Positions 42,359 to 50,901 of a stretch of 64,000 bases of DNA are shown piece by piece. The notes beneath the pieces were generated by a model. The model saw only the letters and a list, made by a program, of their open reading frames with translations. It searched no databases and was not told the origin of the DNA. Each line of letters starts with the position of its first letter. Positions within the stretch are counted from its first letter, which is position 1. The position numbers and the translations under genes are program-made. The DNA comes from Palsa-872 sp036495195 (GTDB lineage Bacteria; Chloroflexota; Dormibacteria; Dormibacterales; Dormibacteraceae). Location of the stretch: contig DASXNH010000201.1 of assembly GCA_036495195.1 (NCBI GenBank), forward strand, positions 1-64,000, in the 5' to 3' direction.

Positions 42359-43807
42359 ATGTGGAAGAACCGCCTCAAGCCGTACGACCTCCTGTCCGGC
42401 GAGGACGTCGAGGCGATCCACGAGCAGGCGATGACCATCCTCGAGGAGATCGGAGTCGACTTCCTGCATGATCGGCCGCGCGAGCTTTTCGGCCAGGCCG
42501 GGATGGCCGTCGACGGCATGAGGGTCCGGTTCGACCGCGACTTCATCATGGAGATGGCCGCCAAGACGCCTCCCACCTTTACGCTCCAGGCCAGAAACCC
42601 GGCCCGGACGGTGACCTTGGGCGGGGACAACGTGGTGACGGCGCCGGTGTATGGTCCGCCGTTCATCACCGACCTCGAGCGCGGCCGCCGAGGCGCCACC
42701 ATCGAGGACTTCAACAACTTCGACAAGATGGCCCAGGCCATCGACCAGATCCACTGCGCGGGTGGCACGACAGTCGAGCCCGAGGACCTGCCGCTGGGCA
42801 CGCGTCACCTGGACATGCTCTATTCGCACATGCGTTGGACGGATAAGCCGTACATGGGCAGCGTCATCTCGGATCAGAACGCCCGCGACACGATCGAGAT
42901 GGCCTCCATCCTGTTCGGCGGGCGTGACCGGATCGAAGAGACGCCGGCGGTGATCAGCCTGATCAACGTCAACAGCCCGCTGCGCTACGACGACCGGATG
43001 CTGGGTGCGCTTCTCGAATACACGGAAGCCGGTCAGCCGGTGATCGTCACCCCGTTCCTGATGGCCGGCGCCATGTCGCCGATGGGCCTCGCGGGGGCAG
43101 TTGCGCAGCAAAGTGCGGAGGCACTTGCCGGCATCGCCCTGGTTCAGCTGATGCGACCAGGCACCCCTTGTGTCTACGGATCCTTCCTCACCAACACAGA
43201 TATGCAGTCAGGCAGCCCGGCGTTTGGTACGCCCGAGTCGGCCATGGGCATCCTCGCGAGCGCGCAGATGGCTCGCCACTATCGCATCCCATTCCGCGGC
43301 GGCGGCGCCTTGACATCGTCGAAATCGCCCGACGCGCAAGCGGCATACGAATCGATGATGTGCATGTGGCCGACCATTCTTGGCGGCGTGCACTTCGTGC
43401 TGCATGCTGCGGGCTGGCTTGAGAGTGCGCTGCTCGCGTCCTACGAGAAATTCATCATCGACGTCGAGGCCCTTCGCATGTTCGAGTGGATCCTCGAGCG
43501 CGGCTTCCCCGTCAACGAAGAGGCCTTTGCCATGGACGCGATGAGGGAGGTCGGCCCGGGCGGCCACTTCCTCGGCGCGGAGCACACGCTGCGCAACTAC
43601 CGGACCGGTTTCTACAGGCCATGGATCTCATCGACCGAAAACTTCGACCGATGGAACCGCATGGGCGCAAAGACCACTGACGTGGTCGCATCTGCGCGCT
43701 GGAAGAAGGTGCTCGAGGAGTATCCCGACCCGGGCATCGACCCCGGTGTCGACGAGCAGCTGCGTGAGTACATCACCAGGCGCAAAGGGGAGATCGGCGA
43801 CGACTGA
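42359..43807 (+). CDS. MttB-family corrinoid methyltransferase (non-pyrrolysine)
   Basis: 482 residues of the trimethylamine methyltransferase family: MWKNRLKPYDLLSGEDVEAI, ILEEIGVDFLHDRPRELFGQ, FCGGT-equivalent HCAGGTTVEPEDLPLGTRHL, MTPLM-like SPMGLAGAVAQQSAEALAGI and GGGALTSSKSPDAQAAYESM. No in-frame amber codon interrupts it, so it is not the pyrrolysine enzyme. Non-pyrrolysine members move a methyl from quaternary amines such as glycine betaine (MtgB), carnitine or proline betaine to a corrinoid protein. The matching corrinoid protein and activator are encoded 1-6 kb away on the other strand. Confidence 0.88.
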   Translation: MWKNRLKPYDLLSGEDVEAIHEQAMTILEEIGVDFLHDRPRELFGQAGMAVDGMRVRFDRDFIMEMAAKTPPTFTLQARNPARTVTLGGDNVVTAPVYGPPFITDLERGRRGATIEDFNNFDKMAQAIDQIHCAGGTTVEPEDLPLGTRHLDMLYSHMRWTDKPYMGSVISDQNARDTIEMASILFGGRDRIEETPAVISLINVNSPLRYDDRMLGALLEYTEAGQPVIVTPFLMAGAMSPMGLAGAVAQQSAEALAGIALVQLMRPGTPCVYGSFLTNTDMQSGSPAFGTPESAMGILASAQMARHYRIPFRGGGALTSSKSPDAQAAYESMMCMWPTILGGVHFVLHAAGWLESALLASYEKFIIDVEALRMFEWILERGFPVNEEAFAMDAMREVGPGGHFLGAEHTLRNYRTGFYRPWISSTENFDRWNRMGAKTTDVVASARWKKVLEEYPDPGIDPGVDEQLREYITRRKGEIGDD

Positions 43808-43829
43808 TTCGCAGAGCGCGGACGGACGG

Positions 43830-44390
43830 ATGGCCGCACTCCTTGATGGCCTCGCATCGGGTCGGCCCGTGCCTGCCAGCGGCTCGGCGGCGGCGGCAGT
43901 CATCGCGATCGCATCTTCGTTGCTCGAAAAGGTGGGGAGACTTTCGACCGCAAAGTGGGCCAGCGCGGACGCGGCTCTCGAGGAGGCCCACTCACTGCGG
44001 CTGCGTGCCGAGGAGCTGGTCGAGGCGGACGCCAATGCTTACATGTCGTATGTCGACGCGCAGCGGTCGGCCAAGGCATTGGGTGAAGAGGAACGCGAGC
44101 GCGCCATCGCCCCCGCGCGCGCTGTCACCGTCGACGTGCCGCTTGCGATCACCCGCCTCGCTGCCGAGACCGTCGAGCTTGCGGTTGCACTGGTGGAAAA
44201 CGGCAATCCAAACCTGCAGGCGGACGCCATGGTTGCGGCCACTCTCGCTGCTGCGGCAGCGACGTCAGCGGCGAGGTTGATCGTGGTTAACCTGTCAGGC
44301 ATTCGCGACGACCGGTCCACCGAGGCAGATCGAATCGCGCGCGCTGCGAGCGATAAGGCCTCTGCGCTCAGGCCTCTAGGGTTTCATTAA
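43830..44390 (+). CDS. Cyclodeaminase/cyclohydrolase-family protein (FTCD C-terminal type)
   Basis: 186 residues of the formimidoyl-THF cyclodeaminase fold: MAALLDGLASGRPVPASGSA, the family's GGGSAAA site here read ASGSAAA, then long helices with AEELVEADANAYMSYVDAQR, DVPLAITRLAAETVELAVAL, ENGNPNLQADAMVAATLAAA. Stand-alone versions often accompany THF-linked C1 operons and may convert formimidoyl- or methenyl-THF. ATG 43830 follows the mttB stop by 22 bases; GTG 43764 would overlap mttB by 44. The second Gly of the usual motif is changed, so activity is uncertain. Confidence 0.78.
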   Translation: MAALLDGLASGRPVPASGSAAAAVIAIASSLLEKVGRLSTAKWASADAALEEAHSLRLRAEELVEADANAYMSYVDAQRSAKALGEEERERAIAPARAVTVDVPLAITRLAAETVELAVALVENGNPNLQADAMVAATLAAAAATSAARLIVVNLSGIRDDRSTEADRIARAASDKASALRPLGFH

Positions 44391-44651
44391 GGCCGACCGG
44401 GGATTCGCAGCGTCGAGCTCCTGGATGACTGCGGCCAGCACCTCTCCTGGAGTGCCGTCGCGCACCTTCACCGGCCCGCGCTGCCAACCCTCCAGGTAGG
44501 CATCCATGTCGGTCGAGCCTTCGGCCATGGAGTAGGCATCGATCGCCACCTGAAATCGATCCGGCATCATGCCCTTGACCTCGCCGGTCTCGTCCCAGGC
44601 TTTCACCTGCGAGGGGATGTGCTTCCAGAACGTGATCTGATAATTAGCCAT
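44376..44651 (-). CDS. Small 'virulence factor' (PF13769-like) protein
   Basis: 91 residues. YQITFWKHIPSQVKAWDETG, MMPDRFQVAIDAYSMAEGST, DMDAYLEGWQRGPVKVRDGT match the small protein annotated only as virulence factor, with no known activity. It sits at the 3' end of the corrinoid operon, 5 bases after DUF1638, and I recall the same pairing with MttB-type genes in other bacteria. A role as assembly factor or adaptor for the methyltransferase is a guess from context. Confidence 0.72.
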   Translation of the reverse strand: MANYQITFWKHIPSQVKAWDETGEVKGMMPDRFQVAIDAYSMAEGSTDMDAYLEGWQRGPVKVRDGTPGEVLAAVIQELDAANPRSALMKP

Positions 44652-44656
44652 AACGA

Positions 44657-45244
44657 CTACGCCTCGACCAGCTCCGCCAAGCGTTCTTCCAGCTCGCCCA
44701 AACCGACATCGACAATTTCCAGAGGCAGGCCGAGATATGCGGCGATGTCCTGCGCCTTGCTGGCCAATCGCGCCAGTGGAACCTGGCGGAGGTACATGAC
44801 AGCCTCGTAGTTGCCGAAGAGCATCGGCTTCAGATCGGCGTCGCGGTCGAGGCCCAGCCCTCGCACGACCGCGCGATCAAAATTGCGAACGAGCCAATCG
44901 GTGAGAAAGAACGTCCCCGGCCTCTCATTCGAAACCTGGTGAAAGAGATCCTTGCCGGCGAGCATCTCGTAGCAATGGGGGCCTCTGACCTGCAAAGCGC
45001 CGACCTCTTGCAGGATGGGATCCAGGCGCCCGTTGGTTCCGCAATCTCCGTAAACGACGACCAGGCGCTCGTACCGCGGCCGCAGGACGCGCAGCTTCTC
45101 GCTGATCTCTTCGACGATCCTCTTCGGGTACAGGTGGAGCAACGCGGACAGGCCGTAGATGTCGACCTTCCAGCCGCGGCGATCCACTATGTCCTTGACC
45201 TCAGCTCCCAACGCGCCGCAGATCACGAACGCAGTCGCGCTCAT
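44657..45244 (-). CDS. DUF1638-family protein
   Basis: 195 residues. FVICGALGAEVKDIVDRRGW, VYGDCGTNGRLDPILQEVGA (the DUF1638 hallmark with Cys68), GPHCYEMLAGKDLF, FFLTDWLVRNFDRAVV. Conserved Cys at 9, 68 and about 95 might bind a metal or corrinoid. Function is not established for the family; it is repeatedly found with corrinoid methyltransferase genes. Its ATG overlaps the activator stop (ATGA). Confidence 0.82.
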   Translation of the reverse strand: MSATAFVICGALGAEVKDIVDRRGWKVDIYGLSALLHLYPKRIVEEISEKLRVLRPRYERLVVVYGDCGTNGRLDPILQEVGALQVRGPHCYEMLAGKDLFHQVSNERPGTFFLTDWLVRNFDRAVVRGLGLDRDADLKPMLFGNYEAVMYLRQVPLARLASKAQDIAAYLGLPLEIVDVGLGELEERLAELVEA

Positions 45245-47067
45245 ACCACCGCCTCCAGGTGAGGGAAGGCGAGGACCGAGACGAAAGCGTCGTTGAAGTC
45301 GGACCGGCCGGAAAGCTCGATGTACTCGATCCTGGACGGCAGCTCGAAAGCGACCTGGCGCTCGCGGTAGGAAAGCAGCGCGATCTTCGCGCCCTCACCT
45401 GCGGAGTTGCCCACGGCGATGATCTTGTCCACGTCGACGGCCGGCACCAGCCCGATGATCTTCGCACTCTCGGGATTCAGGTACGAGCCGAACGACCCGC
45501 CGAGGAGGACCTCGTCAAGGTCTTTCGCCTCCACGCCCAGGATGTCCATCAGCACCTTGATCCCCGTGGCGATCGAGCCCTTCGCGAACTGCAGCTCGCG
45601 CACATCCCGCTGCGAGAGAAAGACTCCCTCGGCGAGAAGGAAGGCCCGCACTCCGTCGATCTCGATCAGGCGATCTGCGAGGGGATGGCCGGGAACGTCG
45701 ATCGCCGCCTTCATGCGGCCCGAGTGATCCAGCAGGCCGACATGGAGGAGCTGAGCCACCGCGTCGACGAGTCCAGATCCGCAGATGCCCAGGGCAGGAA
45801 CGTCGCCGCCGATCACCTGCAGCTCGACGGTGTCGCCGATGGTCACGCCCTCGATCGCGCCTTCGGTCGCCCGCATGCCGCACCGGATCTGGCTGCCCTC
45901 GAATGCAGGGCCAGCGGGCGCGGCTGTCGCGAGCGCTCGCTGCGCACTCCCCAGGACTATCTCCCCATTGGTGCCGACGTCCACGAAAACGCGGAGCTTG
46001 TCCTCGCGCACCACGCTGGTCGCAAGCACACCGGCGACGATGTCAGCGCCGACATACGCTCCAAGCGCCGGAAGCGTCTGGATGTAACCGTTCGGGTGGA
46101 TGTCGAGGCCGATCTCCGATGCCACGACGAGCATCGGCTCCATGAATGCCGGGGTGAAGGGCATCACGGCAAGAGGACTCGGGTCGATCCCGAACAGCAG
46201 ATGGAGCATCGTCGCGTTCCCGACGACCACCGCCTCGTAGGTGCGGTCGCGCGACACCCCTGTCTGCGCATACAGGTCAGAGAGGATGCCGTTCATTGTG
46301 GCCAGGACCGCGGTCTGCAGCTCAAGCACCGAGTCAGGGCCGTTCATGCCGTGGCTGATGCGCGATATGACGTCAGCGCCGAACGGTGCCTGGCCGTTGA
46401 GCGTTGACAGCACTCCGGCGGCCATCCCGGTGCGAAGGTTCATGAGAGTCCCGACCAGCGTTGTCGTGCCGACGTCGAAGGCAACGCCAAAGCACTCAGC
46501 GGTGGTATCGCCGGGCTCAAGCGCCACGAGCTGCTCGCCCCCGAGCACCGCGGTCACCTTGAAGCCGGAATCGCGCAGGGCTCGAGGGATCGTGCGCATC
46601 ACGGGCACGCCCGCCACCATGTCGTGCCCTTCAGCAGTCAGCGCTTCGCGCAACCGCAGCACATCGCTGCGCTGATCCTCGAGCGTCGGTTCCGTCAGGT
46701 CCAGGTAGACCTTGCGGACGTTCGGGTCGAGAATGACGAGGCGGCCCAGGCCCATCGTCGCCGCCTTGGGCACGCGCAGAAGCTGCGGCACCTCGCACGT
46801 CATGTCGTCGTAGATGCGCGTCTGGCACGAGAGGCGCCAGCCGCCGTCGATCTCCTCTCGTCGGAGCAGGCGATGGTCGGCGATGGTCACCTCAGCCTCG
46901 CCTTCGATCACGCGGACCTTGCATTTGCCACACGTCCCGCGCCCGCCGCACGTCGAGTCGATGGGCAGGCCGATCCAGTGCGCCGCGCTGAACAGTGTGG
47001 TTCCCGGCGGGACTCGCGTCGTGCGGTCGAAGGGCTTGTAAGTGACCTCCAGCTTGCGCTGGATCAT
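45241..47067 (-). CDS. Corrinoid reductive activator (2Fe-2S plus ASKHA/DUF4445)
   Basis: 608 residues. N-terminal plant-type ferredoxin with Cys40, Cys46, Cys49 and Cys80 (DSTCGGRGTCGKCKVRV). A linker follows, then the ASKHA ATPase domain (AFDVGTTTLVGTLMNLRTG, LGSAQRALATAAPAGPAFEG, GICGSGLVDAVAQLLHVGLL, EVLLGGSFGSYLNPESAKII). Such RACo/RamA-type proteins use ATP to return inactivated Co(II) corrinoid to Co(I), so they keep the methyltransferase system alive. ATG 47067 overlaps the stop of the methyltransferase gene. Confidence 0.92.
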   Translation of the reverse strand: MIQRKLEVTYKPFDRTTRVPPGTTLFSAAHWIGLPIDSTCGGRGTCGKCKVRVIEGEAEVTIADHRLLRREEIDGGWRLSCQTRIYDDMTCEVPQLLRVPKAATMGLGRLVILDPNVRKVYLDLTEPTLEDQRSDVLRLREALTAEGHDMVAGVPVMRTIPRALRDSGFKVTAVLGGEQLVALEPGDTTAECFGVAFDVGTTTLVGTLMNLRTGMAAGVLSTLNGQAPFGADVISRISHGMNGPDSVLELQTAVLATMNGILSDLYAQTGVSRDRTYEAVVVGNATMLHLLFGIDPSPLAVMPFTPAFMEPMLVVASEIGLDIHPNGYIQTLPALGAYVGADIVAGVLATSVVREDKLRVFVDVGTNGEIVLGSAQRALATAAPAGPAFEGSQIRCGMRATEGAIEGVTIGDTVELQVIGGDVPALGICGSGLVDAVAQLLHVGLLDHSGRMKAAIDVPGHPLADRLIEIDGVRAFLLAEGVFLSQRDVRELQFAKGSIATGIKVLMDILGVEAKDLDEVLLGGSFGSYLNPESAKIIGLVPAVDVDKIIAVGNSAGEGAKIALLSYRERQVAFELPSRIEYIELSGRSDFNDAFVSVLAFPHLEAVV

Positions 47068-47942
47068 GCTGGGGCGGCGCCCTCGCGGGCCGCCTGCGCG
47101 ACGCCTGCCCGGTAGCTGGCGATCCAGCGCATTGCATATTCGTCATGGCCGAGCAGAAGGTCACCTGCCAACACGGCGCGGCGGACCTCAGGGACGAGCG
47201 GGTTGGTGATCGCGCACGTCAAGCCGGAATGCATCGCCAATGGCAGAAACGCGGCGTTTACAGTTGCGCGGTCCGGCAAACCGAACGAGACGTTTGAGGC
47301 TCCGCACGTCATGTTGTTGCCCAGCTCGTCGCGAATGAGCCGCATGGTCTCGAGCGTGATGAGACCGCACGTCGGGTCGGCGGCCACCGTCATTGCGATC
47401 GGGTCGATGATGACGTCTTGCTGCGGGATGCCGTGATCGGCGGCTCGTTCGATGATGCGTCGGGCAAGGGCCAATCGTTCCTCAGGGATCATCGAGATCC
47501 CGGTCTCGTCGTTGGCCATCCCGATGACGGCAGCGCCGTGCTTCTTGACCAGCGGAAGGATGCGCTCCATCCGCTCCTCTTCGGCAGTAACCGAGTTCAC
47601 CAGCGCTTTGCCCTCATAGGCCGAAAGCCCGGCCTCCAGCGCCTCGATGATCGACGAGTCGATGCAAATCGGGACGTCGGTGACCTCGACCACGGCCTTG
47701 ATTGCAGCCACCAGCAGCGCAGCTTCATCGAGCTGCGGTATGCCGGCGTTGATGTCGAGCATGTGGGCGCCGGCCGCGACCTGCGCGATGGCGTCGGCCC
47801 TGACGCGGTCCATCCTGCCTTCCTTCATCTCGGCGGCCAGCACCTTGCGCCCCGTCGGGTTGATTCGCTCGCCGATGATCACGAACGGCCGGTCGATCGC
47901 TACGACTACCTCGCGATGGCGCGAGGCGAGGATCGTGTCCAA
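47064..47942 (-). CDS. Methyl-THF:corrinoid methyltransferase (MtgA/AcsE-like)
   Basis: 292 residues, pterin-binding TIM barrel. Seen: FVIIGERINPTGRKVLAAEM, AGAHMLDINAGIPQLDEAAL, VPICIDSSIIEALEAGLSAY, ALVNSVTAEEERM, VIGMANDETGIS, DVIIDPIAMTVAADPTCGLI, CGASNVSFGLPDRATVNAAF. It transfers the methyl between the corrinoid protein and THF. With MttB this gives methyl flow from a methylated amine to 5-methyl-THF, as in MtgABC of betaine-using bacteria. Second gene of the minus-strand operon. Confidence 0.92.
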   Translation of the reverse strand: MDTILASRHREVVVAIDRPFVIIGERINPTGRKVLAAEMKEGRMDRVRADAIAQVAAGAHMLDINAGIPQLDEAALLVAAIKAVVEVTDVPICIDSSIIEALEAGLSAYEGKALVNSVTAEEERMERILPLVKKHGAAVIGMANDETGISMIPEERLALARRIIERAADHGIPQQDVIIDPIAMTVAADPTCGLITLETMRLIRDELGNNMTCGASNVSFGLPDRATVNAAFLPLAMHSGLTCAITNPLVPEVRRAVLAGDLLLGHDEYAMRWIASYRAGVAQAAREGAAPA

Positions 47943-47949
47943 GTGCGGG

Positions 47950-48672
47950 TTATCCCTTCTTCAGTGTTTCGTCGATCAGCTTGACCGCCTTCTCCAGCGC
48001 TTGGGCGCCGGTTGAGGCTTCGTTTCGAGCTCCCACCAGCTCTTTGGCGAGGCGCGTGGCCATCGATGCATCAGGTGCGTAGCTGTCGGCGCCGACGTGC
48101 TTGGCGTACTCCTCGGTGACGGGAGCGCCGCCCACCGCGATATGCACCTTGTCGCGCAGGCCGGCCTTGGTGAGCGCATCGATGTTGACCTTGAACATGG
48201 GCATCGTCGTCGTGAGGAAAGCCGAGAATCCGAGGACGTCCGGCTGGTGCGCGATGACCGCCTCGACGAACTTCTCCGGCGGCGTGTTGACGCCCAGGTC
48301 GAAGACTTCGAAGCCGGCGCCCTCGAGCATGATCACGACCAGGTTCTTGCCGATGTCGTGGATGTCGCCCTTGACGGTGCCGATGACGTAGCGGCCCACC
48401 GGCTGGGCGCCGGTCTCGGCGATGAGTGGACGCAGGATGGTGAGGGCTCCCTGCATCGCGCGGGCCGCCATCAGCATCTCGGGGACGAAGAAGTCGCCCT
48501 TCTCGAATCGCCGGCCGACCTCTTCCAGGGACGGGATCAGCGCTTTGAACAGGATGTCCATCGGGTCCATGCCAAGGGCAAGACCCTCTTCCGTCGCCTT
48601 CTTGACCTCAGGCGCCCGGCCGTTGAGGGTGTCGTCGAACAGGCTGGCGCGAATCTCCTCTTCCCGGCTCAT
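47950..48672 (-). CDS. Corrinoid protein (MtgC/MttC-like)
   Basis: 240 residues. An N-terminal helical cap (EGLALGMDPMDILFKALIPS, EEVGRRFEKGDFFVPEMLMA) precedes a Rossmann B12 domain with the cobalt-ligand motif D103-I-H105-D-I-G108 (VKGDIHDIGKNLVVIMLEGA) and SAFLTTTMPMFK, AVGGAPVTEEYAKHVGADSY. It carries the methyl group between MttB and the methyl-THF transferase. AGGAGG lies 8 bases before the ATG. First gene of the operon, divergent from iclR. Confidence 0.93.
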   Translation of the reverse strand: MSREEEIRASLFDDTLNGRAPEVKKATEEGLALGMDPMDILFKALIPSLEEVGRRFEKGDFFVPEMLMAARAMQGALTILRPLIAETGAQPVGRYVIGTVKGDIHDIGKNLVVIMLEGAGFEVFDLGVNTPPEKFVEAVIAHQPDVLGFSAFLTTTMPMFKVNIDALTKAGLRDKVHIAVGGAPVTEEYAKHVGADSYAPDASMATRLAKELVGARNEASTGAQALEKAVKLIDETLKKG

Positions 48673-48766
48673 GCCGATCCTCCTGATATCACGAGGTTCT
48701 GAACTGCCGCCCTTCTAACTTTGAGGTCCAAGCGCGTTCCTGTGTGGCGGGGCGTGGCGGTGTTGT

Positions 48767-48783
48767 GTTGCGCATTGCTCAAC
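48767..48783. promoter_or_regulatory. Putative IclR operator, site A
   Basis: GTTGCGCATTGCTCAAC, an imperfect palindrome with outer arms GTTG/CAAC. It shares 14 of 17 positions with site B, centred 73 bases away (about seven helical turns), and lies between the divergent corrinoid operon and iclR. Confidence 0.5.
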
Positions 48784-48835
48784 AGATGCTCAGAGGCCAA
48801 CAAGTCTAGCCCCGGTTCGCGTGCCTCGCAAGCTG

Positions 48836-48841
48836 TATTGT
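48836..48841 (+). promoter_or_regulatory. -10 box of iclR
   Basis: TATTGT ends 6 bases before the GTG start at 48848, a leaderless spacing. Operator site B overlaps both the box and the start codon. Confidence 0.45.
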
Positions 48842-48856
48842 TGCGCAGTGAGCAAC
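48840..48856. promoter_or_regulatory. Putative IclR operator, site B
   Basis: GTTGCGCAGTGAGCAAC has perfect arms GTTGC/GCAAC separated by 7 bases. It covers the 3' end of the -10 box and the first codons of iclR, so binding would block its own transcription. Confidence 0.5.
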
Positions 48857-49639
48857 GGTGGGCCTCGAGACGCAGGTCTCGTCCGGTCGGTGGACCGCGC
48901 GGTCGCCATCCTCGACCTGCTGGCCCGCGATGGCTGGCGCGCCGGCGCCGAGGTCGCCAGGGATCTTGGCGTCCACCGTTCCACCGCCCTTCGCCTGCTG
49001 AGCACTCTCGAGCGACACGCTCTCGTCGAGCGAGACCCACGCACCTCGAAATACAGGCTCGGACGCCGCTTGCCGCAGCTGGCGAGCGTGGTCACGGGCG
49101 AGCTCGACCTCCGCTTCGTGGCCCGGCCGGTGTGCGAGCAGCTCGCGGGCGCTGTGGGCGAGACGGTCACCCTGGATGTGCTCGATGCCGACCAGATAGT
49201 CCCCATCGAGCAGGCGACAGGCTCGACCTCGGTGGTCAACGTGAACTGGCTCGGCCGCCGGGCACCGGTTCACTGCACCGCCAGTGGCAAGGTGATCTTG
49301 GCTTTCGGCCCAGCCGCGGTCAGGGAAAGGCTGCTGTCGCGGCCGCTCGAACGAACCACCCCGCATACCATCGTCGACCGCAATGAGCTGGAGCAACAGC
49401 TGGTGGCGGCCATCGACGCTGGCTTTGCCCGCACGTTCCAGGAGCTGGAGATGGGGCTCAACGCCATCGCCGCGCCCGTCTACTCGGCACACGGTGACGT
49501 GGTGGGAGCGATCGACGTCTCCGGGCCTGCCCATCGCCTCCGAGACGGCGAGCGGCCGGAGTTGGTGGAGCTTACGCGCGAGGCGGCGGCCGACCTCTCC
49601 CGCCGCCTGGGCTACCGGAGCAGCTCGCCCAGGACCTGA
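48848..49639 (+). CDS. IclR-family transcription regulator
   Basis: 263 residues. N-terminal winged helix (SVDRAVAILDLLARDGWRAG, VARDLGVHRSTALRLLSTLE, DPRTSKYRLGRRLPQL) and the C-terminal effector domain (GETVTLDVLDADQIVPIEQA, NWLGRRAPVHCTASGKVILA, ELEMGLNAIAAPVYSAHGDV, GAIDVSGPAHRL). Such proteins bind a small acid or amine and act at palindromic sites. The GTG at 48848 fits the domain and the -10 box. Its position suggests control of the corrinoid operon and of itself. Confidence 0.92.
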   Translation: MSNGGPRDAGLVRSVDRAVAILDLLARDGWRAGAEVARDLGVHRSTALRLLSTLERHALVERDPRTSKYRLGRRLPQLASVVTGELDLRFVARPVCEQLAGAVGETVTLDVLDADQIVPIEQATGSTSVVNVNWLGRRAPVHCTASGKVILAFGPAAVRERLLSRPLERTTPHTIVDRNELEQQLVAAIDAGFARTFQELEMGLNAIAAPVYSAHGDVVGAIDVSGPAHRLRDGERPELVELTREAAADLSRRLGYRSSSPRT

Positions 49640-49655
49640 CCGGCGGCTTTATCAC

Positions 49656-49673
49656 CGGGTCTTAACCCGTTTT
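49656..49673 (+). terminator. Possible intrinsic terminator after iclR
   Basis: CGGGT-CTTA-ACCCG forms a 5-bp hairpin followed directly by TTTT, 17 bases after the iclR stop. The stem is short but GC-rich. Confidence 0.4.
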
Positions 49674-49794
49674 CCCCCGCCCCACCCCCGTGCGCTCCTT
49701 GCAACAGCGCCCGGGAGGGCTCATCATGGCGCTGCAAACTTGGATGCACAGCGTCCAAGCGGGTAGCCGGCCAACAGAAGTGGGGAGTCAACGC

Positions 49795-50901
49795 ATGAAC
49801 TGGCATCGGATCAATCGTTTAGGTCTAGTCGTCGGAGTCATCACTTTGTTGATCTCGGCCTGCGGCGGCACTAGCACCACAGCCGACAACTGGGGCACGG
49901 CCACGTCCGCAGCGGGCGGCGGTGGCATGGACGCGCTTGTCACAGCCGCCAAGGCCGAGGGCAAGCTCAACATCATCGCCACGCCACGCGACTGGGCCAA
50001 CTACGGCGCCATCATCGACGCCTTCACGGCCAAGTACGGAATCGCGATCACGTCAGACAACCCCACCGGGAGCAGCCAGGACGAGGTCAACGCGGTCCAG
50101 CAGCTCGGCAAGAGCAGCCGCGCCCCGGACGTCCTCGACATCGGCATGTCGGTCGCCCTCGCGAACACCAATCTCCTTGCCCCGTACCAGGTCGTGAAAT
50201 GGAGCGACATCCCGGCCAACCAGAAGGAGTCGACGGGCCTGTGGTTCCAGGACTACGGCGGCTACATGTCCATCGGCTATGACTCGGCGAAGGTGCCTGC
50301 TGTGACCTCGCTGCAGGACCTGCTCGGCCCCGCGTTCAAGAGCAAGGTCGCGCTCAACGGCGACCCGACCAAGGCCAACGCCGCGCTGAACGGCGTGATG
50401 ATGGCGTCGATCGCCAACGGCGGATCGGCAGACGACATCAGCAAGGGTGTCGACTTCTTCCACCAGCTGAAGCTGGCCAAGAACTTCGTGCCCATCCAGG
50501 CGACGACGTCGACGGTCAAGAACGGCACCACACCCGTCGTGTTCGACTGGGACTACCTCTCCGCCGGTCATGGCAAGGATGTGCCGACCTGGAAGGTCTT
50601 CGTTCCCTCCAGCGCCATCCTTCTCGACTTCTACGCTCAGGCGATCAGCAAGACCGCACCGCACCCGGCCGCGGCGCGGCTGTGGGAAGAGTTCCTGTAC
50701 TCGGACGCCGGCCAGAACTTCTGGCTCCAGGGGCTGGCGCGACCGGTGCGCATGGCCGCCATGCAGACGGCCGGAACCATCGACGCGGCGGCTGCGGCCA
50801 AGCTGCCTCCCGCGAACGGCACGCCCATCCGGCTGACTCCTGAACAGGCGACGGCGGCGAAGGCGTACCTGGCAGCCCACTGGGCGGCCGCCATTTCTTG
50901 A
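49795..50901 (+). CDS. ABC transporter solute-binding lipoprotein
   Basis: 368 residues. Lipoprotein signal VVGVITLLISACGGTS, then a type-II periplasmic binding domain of the PotD / iron / aminoethylphosphonate group (LVTAAKAEGKLNIIATPRDW, NYGAIIDAFTAKYGIAIT, VLDIGMSVALANTNLLAPYQ, PVVFDWDYLSAGHGKDVPTW, AARLWEEFLYSDAGQNFWLQ). The start is ATG 49795, with GGGGAG 9-14 bases upstream; earlier ATGs lack a signal peptide. Substrate open; the downstream phosphoesterase hints at a phosphorylated or phosphonate compound. Confidence 0.85.
   Translation: MNWHRINRLGLVVGVITLLISACGGTSTTADNWGTATSAAGGGGMDALVTAAKAEGKLNIIATPRDWANYGAIIDAFTAKYGIAITSDNPTGSSQDEVNAVQQLGKSSRAPDVLDIGMSVALANTNLLAPYQVVKWSDIPANQKESTGLWFQDYGGYMSIGYDSAKVPAVTSLQDLLGPAFKSKVALNGDPTKANAALNGVMMASIANGGSADDISKGVDFFHQLKLAKNFVPIQATTSTVKNGTTPVVFDWDYLSAGHGKDVPTWKVFVPSSAILLDFYAQAISKTAPHPAAARLWEEFLYSDAGQNFWLQGLARPVRMAAMQTAGTIDAAAAAKLPPANGTPIRLTPEQATAAKAYLAAHWAAAIS

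Noticed and set aside
42359..43807. Pyrrolysine-encoding MttB
   Set aside because: The frame has no internal amber codon, so no pyrrolysine is needed. It belongs with the non-pyrrolysine homologues.
45259..46407. 382-codon open frame on the plus strand
   Set aside because: Lies wholly opposite the corrinoid activator gene, whose ferredoxin and ASKHA motifs are clear. Composition (many Asp, His, Arg) is typical of a mirror frame.
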